Of a stretch of DNA of 64,000 nt, positions 52,849 to 62,367 are shown piece by piece. The stretch is taken from NCBI RefSeq assembly GCF_934668725.1, contig NZ_CAKUOF010000001.1:338881-402880 (forward strand), given 5' to 3'. Every line of letters begins with the position of its first letter. Positions within the stretch are counted from its first letter, which is position 1. The translations under genes were made by a program, and so were the position numbers. Under the pieces are notes generated by a model. That model did no database searches. It was not told the origin of the DNA and saw only the letters and a list, made by a program, of their open reading frames with translations. Source of the DNA: an uncultured Dysgonomonas sp. Its GTDB lineage: Bacteria; Bacteroidota; Bacteroidia; Bacteroidales; Dysgonomonadaceae.

Positions 52849-53735
52849 TTGCTTTGCTGATTTTCTATTTTAAAACATTGTTCGTGGCGATCAAACGATA
52901 TAACAGGAGGATATCCGAAATTATCCAATTTAAACTTATCAAGTATTAGCTTAGCATTAAACATTCTGAACTTAGATAGAAATAAGAACTGTTTTTTTCG
53001 TTTATTGTATTTTTTAAGAATACATTGTTCTTCTTCCGTATATATTTTAGTTTTCAACACTGAACGAATTTCGGCATCATAAGCATCTTTTTGTTTCATG
53101 GAGAGCTGCTCTCCATCTCTCATTCTGAAACCACTTAAAATAGCAGTAGTCACATATAGTTTCTCGAAATTGAAGAACCTGAACCACAGTTCAAAATCTC
53201 CGGCATATTTCAGTGCTGATTCTATTCTTGATCCGGCTTTTTCCCACAAAGACCTTCGCCAAAATACCGATTCTTGTTGTATCCATTGGTATTGGCCTAT
53301 GTACAAATCGTATTTAGACCATTGACGTAATGTATGTGGGCATTCCACTATACGCCCCATCGCATCATATACCGAAGGAAAACCTAATAACCAATTAACC
53401 TCTTTATATTTGGTAAATATCTCTGAGACCGTAAAAAATGATTTGGATTGGTACATATCATCGGAATTTATCCATGCCATAATCTCACCTGTCGATTTTT
53501 CGAAACCTTTACGTATAGCATCATACATGCCTTTATCGGGAACACTTTCCCAATAAGCCAACCTATCTGCATATTTCTTTATAATATCAATAGACCCATC
53601 AGTACTACCTCCATCTATTATGATATACTCAAGATTCGGATATCCCTGATTCAATACCGATAGTATTGTTTCCTCCAAATACTTCTCTTGATTATAGTTA
53701 GGCGTAACAATTGATATTTTAGGATAGTTATTCAT
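52845..53735 (-). CDS. Family 2 glycosyltransferase
   Basis: A 296-residue GT-A glycosyltransferase. It shows ISIVTPNYNQ at the start, YIIIDGGSTDGS (about 38-48), then DKGMYDAIRKGF and the acidic INSDD at 89-93. Compared with its neighbours it has the NSDD form of the metal motif and extra residues at the C-terminus, so it forms a separate subgroup. It sits 3 nt after the preceding gene and overlaps the next by 4 nt. Specificity not readable. Confidence 0.9.
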   Translation of the reverse strand: MNNYPKISIVTPNYNQEKYLEETILSVLNQGYPNLEYIIIDGGSTDGSIDIIKKYADRLAYWESVPDKGMYDAIRKGFEKSTGEIMAWINSDDMYQSKSFFTVSEIFTKYKEVNWLLGFPSVYDAMGRIVECPHTLRQWSKYDLYIGQYQWIQQESVFWRRSLWEKAGSRIESALKYAGDFELWFRFFNFEKLYVTTAILSGFRMRDGEQLSMKQKDAYDAEIRSVLKTKIYTEEEQCILKKYNKRKKQFLFLSKFRMFNAKLILDKFKLDNFGYPPVISFDRHEQCFKIENQQSK

Positions 53736-53738
53736 CTA

Positions 53739-54539
53739 TTATATCTTCTTGAATATTTTATGCAAAACCATAAAACAAATATTTATTAACCTGTTAGACT
53801 TTATAAATTTTGCAATATAAGCATCACTTTCGAGGAATCTAAGCCTCTCGTAATCAGATAATATATTACGAGGCATTAGCTCTTTTATAACTCTTCTACG
53901 TTCTTCCAGATGACGTTCGCCATGAGATTTATTGGTACTTATACCTTCCATCTCAAAAAGAACAATATCAAAATTCAAGAAAGCAGTTTTTTCGCCACCT
54001 AATATAGTTTGGAAGAAAAATTTCCAATCCGATACTATCTTCAAGGATTCATCGTAATTACCATATTTATCAAACATATCACGTCTGATAAAAGTGGCCT
54101 GATGCAGTAATGTATTTACATACATATCATAAAGCGTCACCTCTCTATTACCCAAGTTTTCCCATCTAACCTGATGAGTTCCATAATCACATATCTGAAT
54201 CCCTCTCAACAAGGGTTCTGCATATTCTTTAGTAAATGTTCTTTCTAAAACATCCGAAGTTGCATAACTGTCTCCAGAATTCAAAAAGTGTAAATACTCG
54301 CCTTTAGCTACAGCTATACCTTTATTCATGGCATGGTATACACCTTTATCGGGTTCACTTACCCAATAAGTAATCCTATCGGAAAACGATTCTATAATTT
54401 GCTTACTATTGTCTGAAGAACCTCCATCAATAATAATATATTCGTAATCGGTATAAGTTTGACTTACTACACTTTCAATAGTGCGAAGCAATCCTTTTGC
54501 ATTATTATACGATATGGTTATTATAGAAACTTTAGCCAT
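53739..54539 (-). CDS. Family 2 glycosyltransferase (WcaE-like paralogue)
   Basis: A 266-residue GT-A enzyme with the same layout as the gene at 52030-52848: VSIITISYNN, YIIIDGGSSDNS, DKGVYHAMNKGI and FLNSGD (87-90), then a C-terminal SDWKFFFQ segment. Its ATG shares one base with the stop of the upstream gene (TAATG at 54539), indicating translational coupling. Paralogy within the operon suggests related linkages built by duplicated enzymes. Confidence 0.9.
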   Translation of the reverse strand: MAKVSIITISYNNAKGLLRTIESVVSQTYTDYEYIIIDGGSSDNSKQIIESFSDRITYWVSEPDKGVYHAMNKGIAVAKGEYLHFLNSGDSYATSDVLERTFTKEYAEPLLRGIQICDYGTHQVRWENLGNREVTLYDMYVNTLLHQATFIRRDMFDKYGNYDESLKIVSDWKFFFQTILGGEKTAFLNFDIVLFEMEGISTNKSHGERHLEERRRVIKELMPRNILSDYERLRFLESDAYIAKFIKSNRLINICFMVLHKIFKKI

Positions 54540-55699
54540 TACATCTTGCTTAATACATTTTTATAAATTTCAACAGTTTGCAAGGCACTTTTTTCCCATG
54601 AGAAATGTTGCAAACGCTGTTTCCCTTTACAAATCATTTCTTGCTTGTATTCTTTATCATTCAATAAACTTAATACAGCAGTTCTTAGTTGTTCGGGCGA
54701 TTTAGAGTCGAAATATACACCTGCATCTCCGGCTACTTCAGGAAAACAACTACCATTACTCAACACTACAGGGCATTCTGCTTGAAAAGCCTCTAGAATA
54801 GGTATACCAAACCCCTCGTAGTAAGATGGATATATAAACATTTGAGCCGATTTATACAATTGCAATAGCTCCGTATCAGCAACAAATATAATTTTCAGCT
54901 GATTTTTTACTCCTAATGCTTCAAAATAACGATTCTCCTCAGAAGTAAAATGATCTCCGGTACAAACAACATATAAATCTTTATCGGCCAATAAAAGCGG
55001 CTGAATAGAGGATATAAAGAAATTGAAATTCTTATACCCTAATCGCCTGTCACCCACATAAAGTAGGTACTTTTCAGGTAGATTTTTAGGTTTATTTCCT
55101 CCATCTTCTAAAGACGAAGCATGATAAGTTACTGATATTTTATCAGCAGAAGTACCAAATACATTGATGATATCTCGTTTGGTATTCTCCGATACTGCTA
55201 TTATATGAGCAGCATTATCTACCAGTTTTTTCTTTCGCTTAATAAATCCGGGACTATTTATAAATTCGGGATACAATTCAATGATCATATCATGAACTGT
55301 CAACACATAAGGTTTACCCTTCAGATGATCCAAGTAATAATCGCCAAAGAAAGTCGGATGAAAAATATCGTAATAGCCCTTATGCAATTTCTCTATCGTT
55401 TTTATCTGATTAATCTTATAATAATCAGGATATTTTGCAGGGAATTTCTTCTCTAAAAAAGAATAAAGCTTCTTTTTTCCTTTAAAATCTATATTTGGAA
55501 GAAAAGAATAATAAGATATAAGTTGATCTTTCCATTCGAAAGGAATATTTAAACCTTTCAAATACTCATTGAAAGTGTATTCTACCGACACATCAGCTTT
55601 CACATCAGCAGGCAAATGGCTGATTATCTCTGCAAAATAGCGAGATACACCACCTATCCTTTGATGTTCAAATATCTGATGATCGTATAATACTTTCAT
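54539..55699 (-). CDS. Family 4 glycosyltransferase
   Basis: A 386-residue GT-B retaining glycosyltransferase. The N-terminal acceptor domain starts MKVLYDHQIF and contains RIGGVSRYFAEI; the C-terminal donor domain has YPSYYEGFGIPILEAFQAEC (the E-x7-E motif that holds the nucleotide sugar) and a VAGDAGVYFD segment. This type often adds mannose or related sugars in O-antigen synthesis. It lies 9 nt behind the methyltransferase gene. Confidence 0.92.
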   Translation of the reverse strand: MKVLYDHQIFEHQRIGGVSRYFAEIISHLPADVKADVSVEYTFNEYLKGLNIPFEWKDQLISYYSFLPNIDFKGKKKLYSFLEKKFPAKYPDYYKINQIKTIEKLHKGYYDIFHPTFFGDYYLDHLKGKPYVLTVHDMIIELYPEFINSPGFIKRKKKLVDNAAHIIAVSENTKRDIINVFGTSADKISVTYHASSLEDGGNKPKNLPEKYLLYVGDRRLGYKNFNFFISSIQPLLLADKDLYVVCTGDHFTSEENRYFEALGVKNQLKIIFVADTELLQLYKSAQMFIYPSYYEGFGIPILEAFQAECPVVLSNGSCFPEVAGDAGVYFDSKSPEQLRTAVLSLLNDKEYKQEMICKGKQRLQHFSWEKSALQTVEIYKNVLSKM

Positions 55700-55708
55700 G
55701 GTAGCTTA

Positions 55709-56557
55709 TTAATTTTTAGTTTCAGGATGAACTATCTGACGTATATATTGCACGTCTTGCGGGATTTTACTAGGTAAATGAATAGCAGCAGGAGCATTGC
55801 TCTTACTTCTTCCAAGAATACCGATCAAACGATCTGCAACCTTATCCCAAAAAGTTCGTGTATAATCCAGAGGATTCTTTTTCAGAGTCTTTCTAGTCAA
55901 AATATGGAGATCTTTTCCATTTGAATAGAAATTACAAGAGAACTTACTTGCAATCACTTCAAATGCCTGCTTAGTATAGAAACTTATATGCTGCCCTCCT
56001 TCGGGAGCAAAATACCACCAATCACCGGGGTGTGTTAATTCTTTATCAGGTACTATTTCCGTAGAAAATATAATAGAATCAGAATAACCGAATAACTTCT
56101 CGATTTCTTCTAATGGATTAGCCAGATGTTCAAAAATCTCAAAAGCTGTAACAGCCTCAAATTTTTGCCCTTGCTCCAATTCTTCGAGTGTAAAGTGTTT
56201 TGCAAACAAATTCTCACAATACTTATCGTCCCAATAAAAATCAAATCCTTTATCGCGCATCAAGCGAACATACATACCATATCCTCCTGCATAATCTAGG
56301 AATTTTTTGTTGTAATCGAACGATGTTTTTAATACATTCTCAACGGCAGAAGAATATACCAGATTACGGTATATCAACCCAATATCCATAGATGTAATTG
56401 CGTCGCTGTATGCTTCGTCTAACCAATGTGGGGCATCTGACTGAATAAATCGGCAACAGGTGCATTTATGATAGCTTACATCATATTTATGCAATACACG
56501 AGTCGAAAACAATATATTGGTTTCACCTCCACAAATAAGACATTTATTGTTATTCAT
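55709..56557 (-). CDS. SAM-dependent methyltransferase with N-terminal zinc-binding motif
   Basis: A 282-residue class I methyltransferase. The N-terminus has CLICGG and, further on, CTCC, giving a likely four-cysteine zinc site (about 6-37). The SAM-binding domain follows with FLDYAGGYGMYVRLM (about 90-104) and FEIFEHLANP. Proteins of this layout act on sugars or sugar nucleotides in glycan clusters. The gene overlaps the upstream gene by 8 nt (56550-56557). Confidence 0.87.
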   Translation of the reverse strand: MNNNKCLICGGETNILFSTRVLHKYDVSYHKCTCCRFIQSDAPHWLDEAYSDAITSMDIGLIYRNLVYSSAVENVLKTSFDYNKKFLDYAGGYGMYVRLMRDKGFDFYWDDKYCENLFAKHFTLEELEQGQKFEAVTAFEIFEHLANPLEEIEKLFGYSDSIIFSTEIVPDKELTHPGDWWYFAPEGGQHISFYTKQAFEVIASKFSCNFYSNGKDLHILTRKTLKKNPLDYTRTFWDKVADRLIGILGRSKSNAPAAIHLPSKIPQDVQYIRQIVHPETKN

Positions 56558-57851
56558 CTGCTAATATATTAGGGTCTGAGACCGTTGATTCTAAAATTTG
56601 TTTATATAATTCGACATACCTCTTGGCAATATCTTCTATCTTGAAGTTATCTAAAACTTTCTTTCGAGCATTATGACTCAGATTTTTATCTTCATTATGG
56701 CTGAGAGTATATACTATCCCCACCGTAAGATCAAATACATCATAAGGTTTTGCCAGATATCCACTTTGCTGATGATCAATCATATCCGGATTTCCTCCAA
56801 TATCAAATGCTACGACAGGAGTTCCACACGATAAGCTTTCAAGAATTGTATTAGGCAAATTTTCATGTGTCGATGGCACTATTGTAACATCAGCCGCATT
56901 GTATGCCAGATTCAAATCTGCTTCTTCGCTTACATACCCTAAAAATCTGGCAGGAAAATCAAACGTATAATCATCTTTTTTCTCTGCTCCGAATATCAAT
57001 AATTCAATTTCATCTTCGGAATACATTCCTGATAGCTGTTTCAAACAGTCTCTCAATAAATCTCCTCCCTTACGTGGATCGGCCATAGCCGATATTCCTC
57101 CAAACAATATCGTTTTCTTCTTTGGATTTAAAGATAATGATTTCTTAGCCTCCTCTTTATCCATTGGGGTAAAAACAGAAGTATCTATACCATTGGGAAT
57201 AACTGTTACCGGATATTTATTTAATAAAACACTCTCTTTTGCAGCTTTTGCTAACCACTTACTGGGGCTTACAATATGAAAATTAAGAGACGAGTATCGT
57301 TTCTTTTTCATCTCAAAAACCTGATAACTTAAATCTTTTTCTTTGGTCGAACCCAATTGGGGACAAGCATTACAATGGCTTTTGTATTTATCGCAATCTT
57401 CGAAATAAGAACACAATCCGGTAAACGAGAAACAGTCGTGTATCGTCCAAATTATAGGTTTATCAACATTTCGGAACTCAGTAAAATCAACATAGCTCTC
57501 TCCCACCCAATGCATATGGACAAGATCAAGATCAATTTTATCCAATGAATTCTTTAATAGAGATATGGCTATATCCGATAATATTTTGTTCTGCATGTCG
57601 GGATAACCACCCCAAATAATACGTCTTCTTTTTTCTTGGAATTTAAGCTTATATTTATTCAGAAAAGCAGTAATTCTGTTTTGCGGATCGTGATAATTTT
57701 CAGCTAAATGAACAGTGGAAGACGCAGTTCTTTTGCTATTAACCAAAAGAATATCTTCGATACCCATTTTGTTAATTTCCTCATGCAAGCGAAATGCAAC
57801 ACGTGCAGCTCCCCCAAACGAGTCTTTTGTACTTAGCGTTACAACCTTCAT
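56550..57851 (-). CDS. Family 4 glycosyltransferase
   Basis: A 433-residue GT-B enzyme. The acceptor domain shows the glycine-rich FGGAARVAFRLHEE near the start and IWTIHDCFSFTGLCSYFEDC (about 137-156) with several cysteines (DKYKSHCNACPQLGS). The donor domain has VPSTHENLPNTILESLSCGT and FDIGGNPDMI. The CxxC-type cluster following the IHDCFSFTG motif is typical of one GT4 subgroup in Bacteroidota polysaccharide loci. It overlaps the methyltransferase gene by 8 nt and follows the fucosyltransferase by 3 nt. Confidence 0.92.
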   Translation of the reverse strand: MKVVTLSTKDSFGGAARVAFRLHEEINKMGIEDILLVNSKRTASSTVHLAENYHDPQNRITAFLNKYKLKFQEKRRRIIWGGYPDMQNKILSDIAISLLKNSLDKIDLDLVHMHWVGESYVDFTEFRNVDKPIIWTIHDCFSFTGLCSYFEDCDKYKSHCNACPQLGSTKEKDLSYQVFEMKKKRYSSLNFHIVSPSKWLAKAAKESVLLNKYPVTVIPNGIDTSVFTPMDKEEAKKSLSLNPKKKTILFGGISAMADPRKGGDLLRDCLKQLSGMYSEDEIELLIFGAEKKDDYTFDFPARFLGYVSEEADLNLAYNAADVTIVPSTHENLPNTILESLSCGTPVVAFDIGGNPDMIDHQQSGYLAKPYDVFDLTVGIVYTLSHNEDKNLSHNARKKVLDNFKIEDIAKRYVELYKQILESTVSDPNILADE

Positions 57852-57854
57852 TCT

Positions 57855-58769
57855 TTATTTCTTAAGAAATTTCTTAATCTGCCCTTTAAGTGATTTAGGT
57901 ACCCAACCCTGAATTTTCTCCTTAGTAATCAAATAAGTTGCTAAAATCTGTAAATCCCACGATAGTTTATTTTCTATTTGCACCCAACTTTCTGGTATTA
58001 AATCTTTTGTATCGTAATTATCATATGATTTTCCAAACCATGGATTAGGACATACGACCACATTATCGGGATTGGGGTTTAACCATGCTCCCCACCAACT
58101 GAAAGTACTGTTGCTTATAATGTTATTGGCACAAAGTGTCTGAATATAAAGATCTATAATAGGTTCTTCATCATCTACAAAAAAGAAATTATCTCCTTTG
58201 AAATGCTTTTTGCACCATTCTATATCATCGCTGATTATCAGATACTTTTTATCTCTTCCCAAATAATCGATTGCCTTATTAAAATAGGACATCGAACAGA
58301 CTGCATATCGATGTGGGAGTTTCGTGTAATCGCCACGTCTCACATTAATCGATGTAACCCCTTGCTCTAGTATAGTTCCGAACTTTGAATATATATATTC
58401 TTTTATATCTGCCGGAATAGAGAAAAGTTCTTTAACCAGAGGTTTATCAAAATACTTTTCGGACTGAAATGCTCCATAAAGTAACATGTCTCTGCCTTCG
58501 AAAGGTATTTCTCTGTAAACATAATCTATATCGTAATAATAGAAACAATCAGTAGTAGGACGTCCTACCTGAATAGGTATATTCCGAAGAATATTACCTC
58601 TGAATTGTTCTATATAATCTTTTACATAACAATTATCAGGTGGAGCTAACTTGTAACCATCATGGCACACAACCCTATAATCAACACCATGCTTTTTTGC
58701 AAAAGATGCTGCTGTTGCAATCTGAAAAAGATGATTACCTATTCTACCGTTTAATTCTATATATATCAT
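57855..58769 (-). CDS. Alpha-1,2-fucosyltransferase (GT11)
   Basis: A 304-residue inverting glycosyltransferase of family 11, expected to transfer L-fucose from GDP-fucose in alpha-1,2 linkage. Family marks are LNGRIGNHLFQIATA at the N-terminus (about 5-19), INVRRGDY (about 143-150) for GDP binding, and NSTFSWWGAWLN (about 221-232). It implies that the surface glycan carries fucose or a similar deoxysugar. GDP-fucose genes are not in the window. It overlaps the upstream gene by 4 nt. Confidence 0.92.
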   Translation of the reverse strand: MIYIELNGRIGNHLFQIATAASFAKKHGVDYRVVCHDGYKLAPPDNCYVKDYIEQFRGNILRNIPIQVGRPTTDCFYYYDIDYVYREIPFEGRDMLLYGAFQSEKYFDKPLVKELFSIPADIKEYIYSKFGTILEQGVTSINVRRGDYTKLPHRYAVCSMSYFNKAIDYLGRDKKYLIISDDIEWCKKHFKGDNFFFVDDEEPIIDLYIQTLCANNIISNSTFSWWGAWLNPNPDNVVVCPNPWFGKSYDNYDTKDLIPESWVQIENKLSWDLQILATYLITKEKIQGWVPKSLKGQIKKFLKK

Positions 58770-59596
58770 TTTCTGAATATCTTAGTTATATAACGTAATG
58801 GAGCTAAAATATATCCTCCGATTCGATATTGTAAAGAGTTTTCGATAGACTTTAAACCCTTAAGCTCATTAAATTGAGTAATTGGATTTATATATTGTAA
58901 ATAAAGTTCCTGATGGTTTTTAAAAATCTGGATTCTTAAATATTCTTCTTTTTGTTCATCTATCAAAGTCCGCATCGAAACCTCTTTGGTTCTGTAGAAG
59001 AAATGGATCTTATCGAGTTTAACCACGCGATCCTCTCTGTTTAATAAGCTTATCCAGAAATCATAATCTTCCCACCCATATATCATGTTGGTATGATATC
59101 CCGCTGTTTTATCATAGTCTGCACGCTTATAAACAGCAGAACAATAAATACAATTACGGACAAATAGCAAGTTATCGTACGTATAAGGTAATAATTCCCA
59201 TTCTTTATTATCTGCACCAAACAGTTGAGCCCTGCAAAAGATCAACTTTACATCAGGATTATTCTCTAAAACATCTATTGCTTCTGAGATATACGTTTTT
59301 GATATTTTATCGTCAGAATCCAATGGTAGGATGTATTTACCTACAGAATTTTTTATTCCATAATTCCGAGCATCCGACAAACCTCCGTTTTCTTTTTTGA
59401 AATATTTAAAACGTTCATCTTCTTTACACCACTTCAAAGCAACCTCTTCTGTATTGTCCGGAGAACCGTCATTAACAATAATACACTCCCAATGTGCATA
59501 ATCCTGCTCCAAAACAGATTGTAATGTCTCGGGCAAGTATTGTGCCTGATTATAACAGGGAACGATTATAGATATAACAGGTGGTATTTCCGACAT
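58766..59596 (-). CDS. Family 2 glycosyltransferase
   Basis: A 276-residue GT-A enzyme with ISIIVPCYNQAQYLPETLQS at the start, IIVNDGSPDNTEEVA, GGLSDARNYGI and the metal motif LDSDD (92-96). Later GWEDYDFWISLLNRE supplies the conserved ED base region. This arrangement is that of typical O-antigen and capsule GT2 enzymes. It overlaps the fucosyltransferase gene by 4 nt (ATGA), so they are coupled. Confidence 0.92.
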   Translation of the reverse strand: MSEIPPVISIIVPCYNQAQYLPETLQSVLEQDYAHWECIIVNDGSPDNTEEVALKWCKEDERFKYFKKENGGLSDARNYGIKNSVGKYILPLDSDDKISKTYISEAIDVLENNPDVKLIFCRAQLFGADNKEWELLPYTYDNLLFVRNCIYCSAVYKRADYDKTAGYHTNMIYGWEDYDFWISLLNREDRVVKLDKIHFFYRTKEVSMRTLIDEQKEEYLRIQIFKNHQELYLQYINPITQFNELKGLKSIENSLQYRIGGYILAPLRYITKIFRK

Positions 59597-59601
59597 ACAA
59601 A

Positions 59602-60588
59602 TCAGCTTACTAATTTCTTTATATTTATTTTAAAGAGAACGGTTATAAATTTTAAAGATACATTATTTCTTATTACTCTTACGAACTCTTTTGAAGAGAT
59701 AAACCTATCTTTCGGCACATTACGGTATATCAGGATATTAATATACCTGTCAAAGTATTTCTTATAAAACAGATTATACTTGTTATTAGTTTTACTTAAT
59801 TTATCAAGAACTGCTATTTTCGAAGGTAAATCAATATCAAAACATTGATTTACAGAAATCAGTTCATCAATACTCATATATTCTCCAAAATAATGAGATA
59901 AGTATTCCAGCTTTATCCTTTGCTTTGTTTCTTCCTGCTCTTCATATTTCAGGCTGCTCACCTGATTGGAATGTTGACGATACTGCAACAATACTTCATC
60001 AAGATTAGCCATTTTCAAATTCTTACTAGCAGCTTCTACCCAGAATTGATAATCTTCTATATACTTATAATCGGCATTATACCTTATGTTATTCGAATCG
60101 ATACTATCCTTCCGCATCATTACCGTAGGATGAGCAAAAGCACCATCATCCAATAATTTGATACGTATTTCTTCATTATAATTAGGGTGATGTATCTCAT
60201 GAGGAGTCCCCATGAGGATGAAAGCCGTACCTAGAATCGATATATCAGGATTGTTCTCCAAGAAACTTACCTGTTTCTCCAAACGGGTATCCATCGCTAT
60301 ATCATCGGCATCCATACGGGCAATATACTTTCCTTGTGCAATCTTCAGTCCATAATTTAAAGAGTAAATTAACCCCTTATTCCCATCATTATGTATCAGC
60401 TTTATACGAGGATCATCATACCCATTGATAATATCAACTGTATTATCTGTTGAGCCATCATTTATGATCAGAAATTCAAAATCTACGAAAGTCTGAGCCA
60501 GAATACTATCTATAGCCTCTCCTATATGCTCTGCAGCATTGTAAGCAGGCATAAGAACTGAAACCATATGGGAACATACACGACTCAT
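59602..60588 (-). CDS. Family 2 glycosyltransferase
   Basis: A 328-residue GT-A enzyme: VSVLMPAYNAAEHIGEAIDS, IINDGSTDNT, GLIYSLNYGL and MDADD (92-96), then YIEDYQFWVEA. The annotated ATG at 60588 shares one base with the stop codon of the upstream gene; a second ATG seven codons later (MVSVLMP) fits the family start equally well. The last 80 residues are basic and mixed with hydrophobic stretches, possibly resting on the membrane. Confidence 0.92.
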   Translation of the reverse strand: MSRVCSHMVSVLMPAYNAAEHIGEAIDSILAQTFVDFEFLIINDGSTDNTVDIINGYDDPRIKLIHNDGNKGLIYSLNYGLKIAQGKYIARMDADDIAMDTRLEKQVSFLENNPDISILGTAFILMGTPHEIHHPNYNEEIRIKLLDDGAFAHPTVMMRKDSIDSNNIRYNADYKYIEDYQFWVEAASKNLKMANLDEVLLQYRQHSNQVSSLKYEEQEETKQRIKLEYLSHYFGEYMSIDELISVNQCFDIDLPSKIAVLDKLSKTNNKYNLFYKKYFDRYINILIYRNVPKDRFISSKEFVRVIRNNVSLKFITVLFKINIKKLVS

Positions 60589-61490
60589 TATTTAAATAAT
60601 CTTAGAAAAAGACGTTTGAATTCATAATATGCAATAATAGGCTCATATCTAAGGAATAAAAGCAATATTTTCAGATTCGTTTTTTTTGATAATTGATAAA
60701 ATGATCTATAGTGTTGCCACTCATTAAACCATTTTTCTCGGAATTGTTTATCCAACTTGATTCCTTGCTTCTTTGCAATCATTTTAGAAATAGGAAAACC
60801 TTCAAGAAAAGTTAATCCATTCACTTCTGCTTTATTTGATACATTTGAACTATGATTCCGAAAGTAATTCAAATATTCTTTTACCTCCGAAACTGTTCCT
60901 GTTTCATTCATTGCCAGATTTGCCCAAAATAGCCAATCTCCACAATATTTTAAGCGAGACAATTCATCCCAAATAGATTTACCTATAGCATCTTTTCGAA
61001 AAACCACCATACTCGCATTATAGACTACATTGCCATATAATAACAAATCGGTAAGAAAAGAATTAGTATCACAAGAAGGTGTTTTTAAGACCTCCTCTTT
61101 TTTTCGTATAATGGCATTATGTTCATCAATGACATACGATTGAGAAAAACAGAGTACAGAATTATTCTTTTCGACTAAAGAGATTGTTTTTTCTAAAAAA
61201 GTCACATCCGCATAATCATCACTTTCGGCAATCCAGATATATTCGCCTTTAGCTAACTCTATCCCTTTTTTCCACTGCTTAAAAGTAGTTCCACTATTTA
61301 CCTCATTATATATAATATGAGATACTTTGGGATGATCTCTATAAGCTTCTATGACCTTTTTACTATCATCTTTAGATTTATCATCCAGAATAATAAGCTC
61401 AAAATTCTGATAGGATTGATTCAATACCGAATCAATTCTATGTTGAAGATACTTCTCATGATTATAGCTGGGGATAATTACTGAAACCAT
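60588..61490 (-). CDS. Family 2 glycosyltransferase
   Basis: A 300-residue GT-A enzyme with VSVIIPSYNHEKYLQHRIDS, LIILDDKSKDDS and the metal motif AESDD (88-92). The middle contains NASMVVFRKDAI and CGDWLFWANLA (acceptor side). The C-terminal 40 residues are rich in Leu and Tyr. Like its neighbours it is part of the long minus-strand operon, 9 nt after the FkbM-type methyltransferase gene and coupled to the next gene by a one-base overlap. Confidence 0.92.
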   Translation of the reverse strand: MVSVIIPSYNHEKYLQHRIDSVLNQSYQNFELIILDDKSKDDSKKVIEAYRDHPKVSHIIYNEVNSGTTFKQWKKGIELAKGEYIWIAESDDYADVTFLEKTISLVEKNNSVLCFSQSYVIDEHNAIIRKKEEVLKTPSCDTNSFLTDLLLYGNVVYNASMVVFRKDAIGKSIWDELSRLKYCGDWLFWANLAMNETGTVSEVKEYLNYFRNHSSNVSNKAEVNGLTFLEGFPISKMIAKKQGIKLDKQFREKWFNEWQHYRSFYQLSKKTNLKILLLFLRYEPIIAYYEFKRLFLRLFK

Positions 61491-61499
61491 AGACTAATA

Positions 61500-62339
61500 T
61501 CACGCACGATATGCAAATATATTTAATTGTAGATCAAACGTACCCTGAGTAAATTTATTCTTATTACTATAATTAAGAAAAGGATGAGACATGGCAGGAT
61601 ATGCTTCTTTAATATAATATGTAAAGCCTGCATCGGTTAAAACTCGCAACAATAAATCTAGTCTTTGAGATTCTCCTACAGAACTATGATATTCAACAAA
61701 TAATAAGCCAACCTTATCCAATGAATCTTTAATATCTAACAATAAGTCAACTTCTGCACCCTCAATATCAATTTTCAAAAAATCAACAGGCCTTTCTAAA
61801 TAAGGTAGTAATCTCAACGTCTTCACGCTAATAGATTTCGAAGAGTCGCTACCACCTTCCAACTTCCCTCCAAGTGAATCATTTGGTAAAAAGCTCATGT
61901 ATCCATCAGTAGTCCAAACTGCAGCATTAATGACATCAACATCGTTAAAATTAAATTGCTCTACATTATATCTACATATTTCAGCAATACTTGGGTCTGC
62001 TTCAAATGCAATAATTTCAGAATTAGGATATAATTGTTTGAAATATATAACACTTAAGCCGATATTTGCTCCACAATCAATGATTAAAGGAGCCTTATTA
62101 GAGGTCTCGAACCTATAAACTTCATCAATAAATATCTCCATGACACATTCCATATAACAGATATTATTTATTCTACGTATATTCTTATCGAATAATACAG
62201 TAGTGTTCTTATCATCCTTATCCCAAATATTATTTACATACTTAGAATATTCTGAAAATGTGACTCCAAATTTTTTTATATATTTTCGATATGCATACTT
62301 TTCTTTTAAAGAAAAATAAAGCCTTTTTATATATTTCAT
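61500..62339 (-). CDS. FkbM-family methyltransferase
   Basis: A 279-residue SAM-dependent O-methyltransferase of the FkbM type. The SAM motif is IIDCGANIGLSVIYFK (about 91-106), followed by IIAFEADPS and FLKIDIEGAEVDLL, the family signature. The first 60 residues are basic and polar (KRLYFSLKEKYAYRKYIKKFG), perhaps for membrane or partner contact. In this setting it likely methylates a sugar of the glycan. The gap to the upstream gene is 28 nt. Confidence 0.9.
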   Translation of the reverse strand: MKYIKRLYFSLKEKYAYRKYIKKFGVTFSEYSKYVNNIWDKDDKNTTVLFDKNIRRINNICYMECVMEIFIDEVYRFETSNKAPLIIDCGANIGLSVIYFKQLYPNSEIIAFEADPSIAEICRYNVEQFNFNDVDVINAAVWTTDGYMSFLPNDSLGGKLEGGSDSSKSISVKTLRLLPYLERPVDFLKIDIEGAEVDLLLDIKDSLDKVGLLFVEYHSSVGESQRLDLLLRVLTDAGFTYYIKEAYPAMSHPFLNYSNKNKFTQGTFDLQLNIFAYRA

Positions 62340-62367
62340 AATGTAAATAGAAATTATTTAAAATAGA

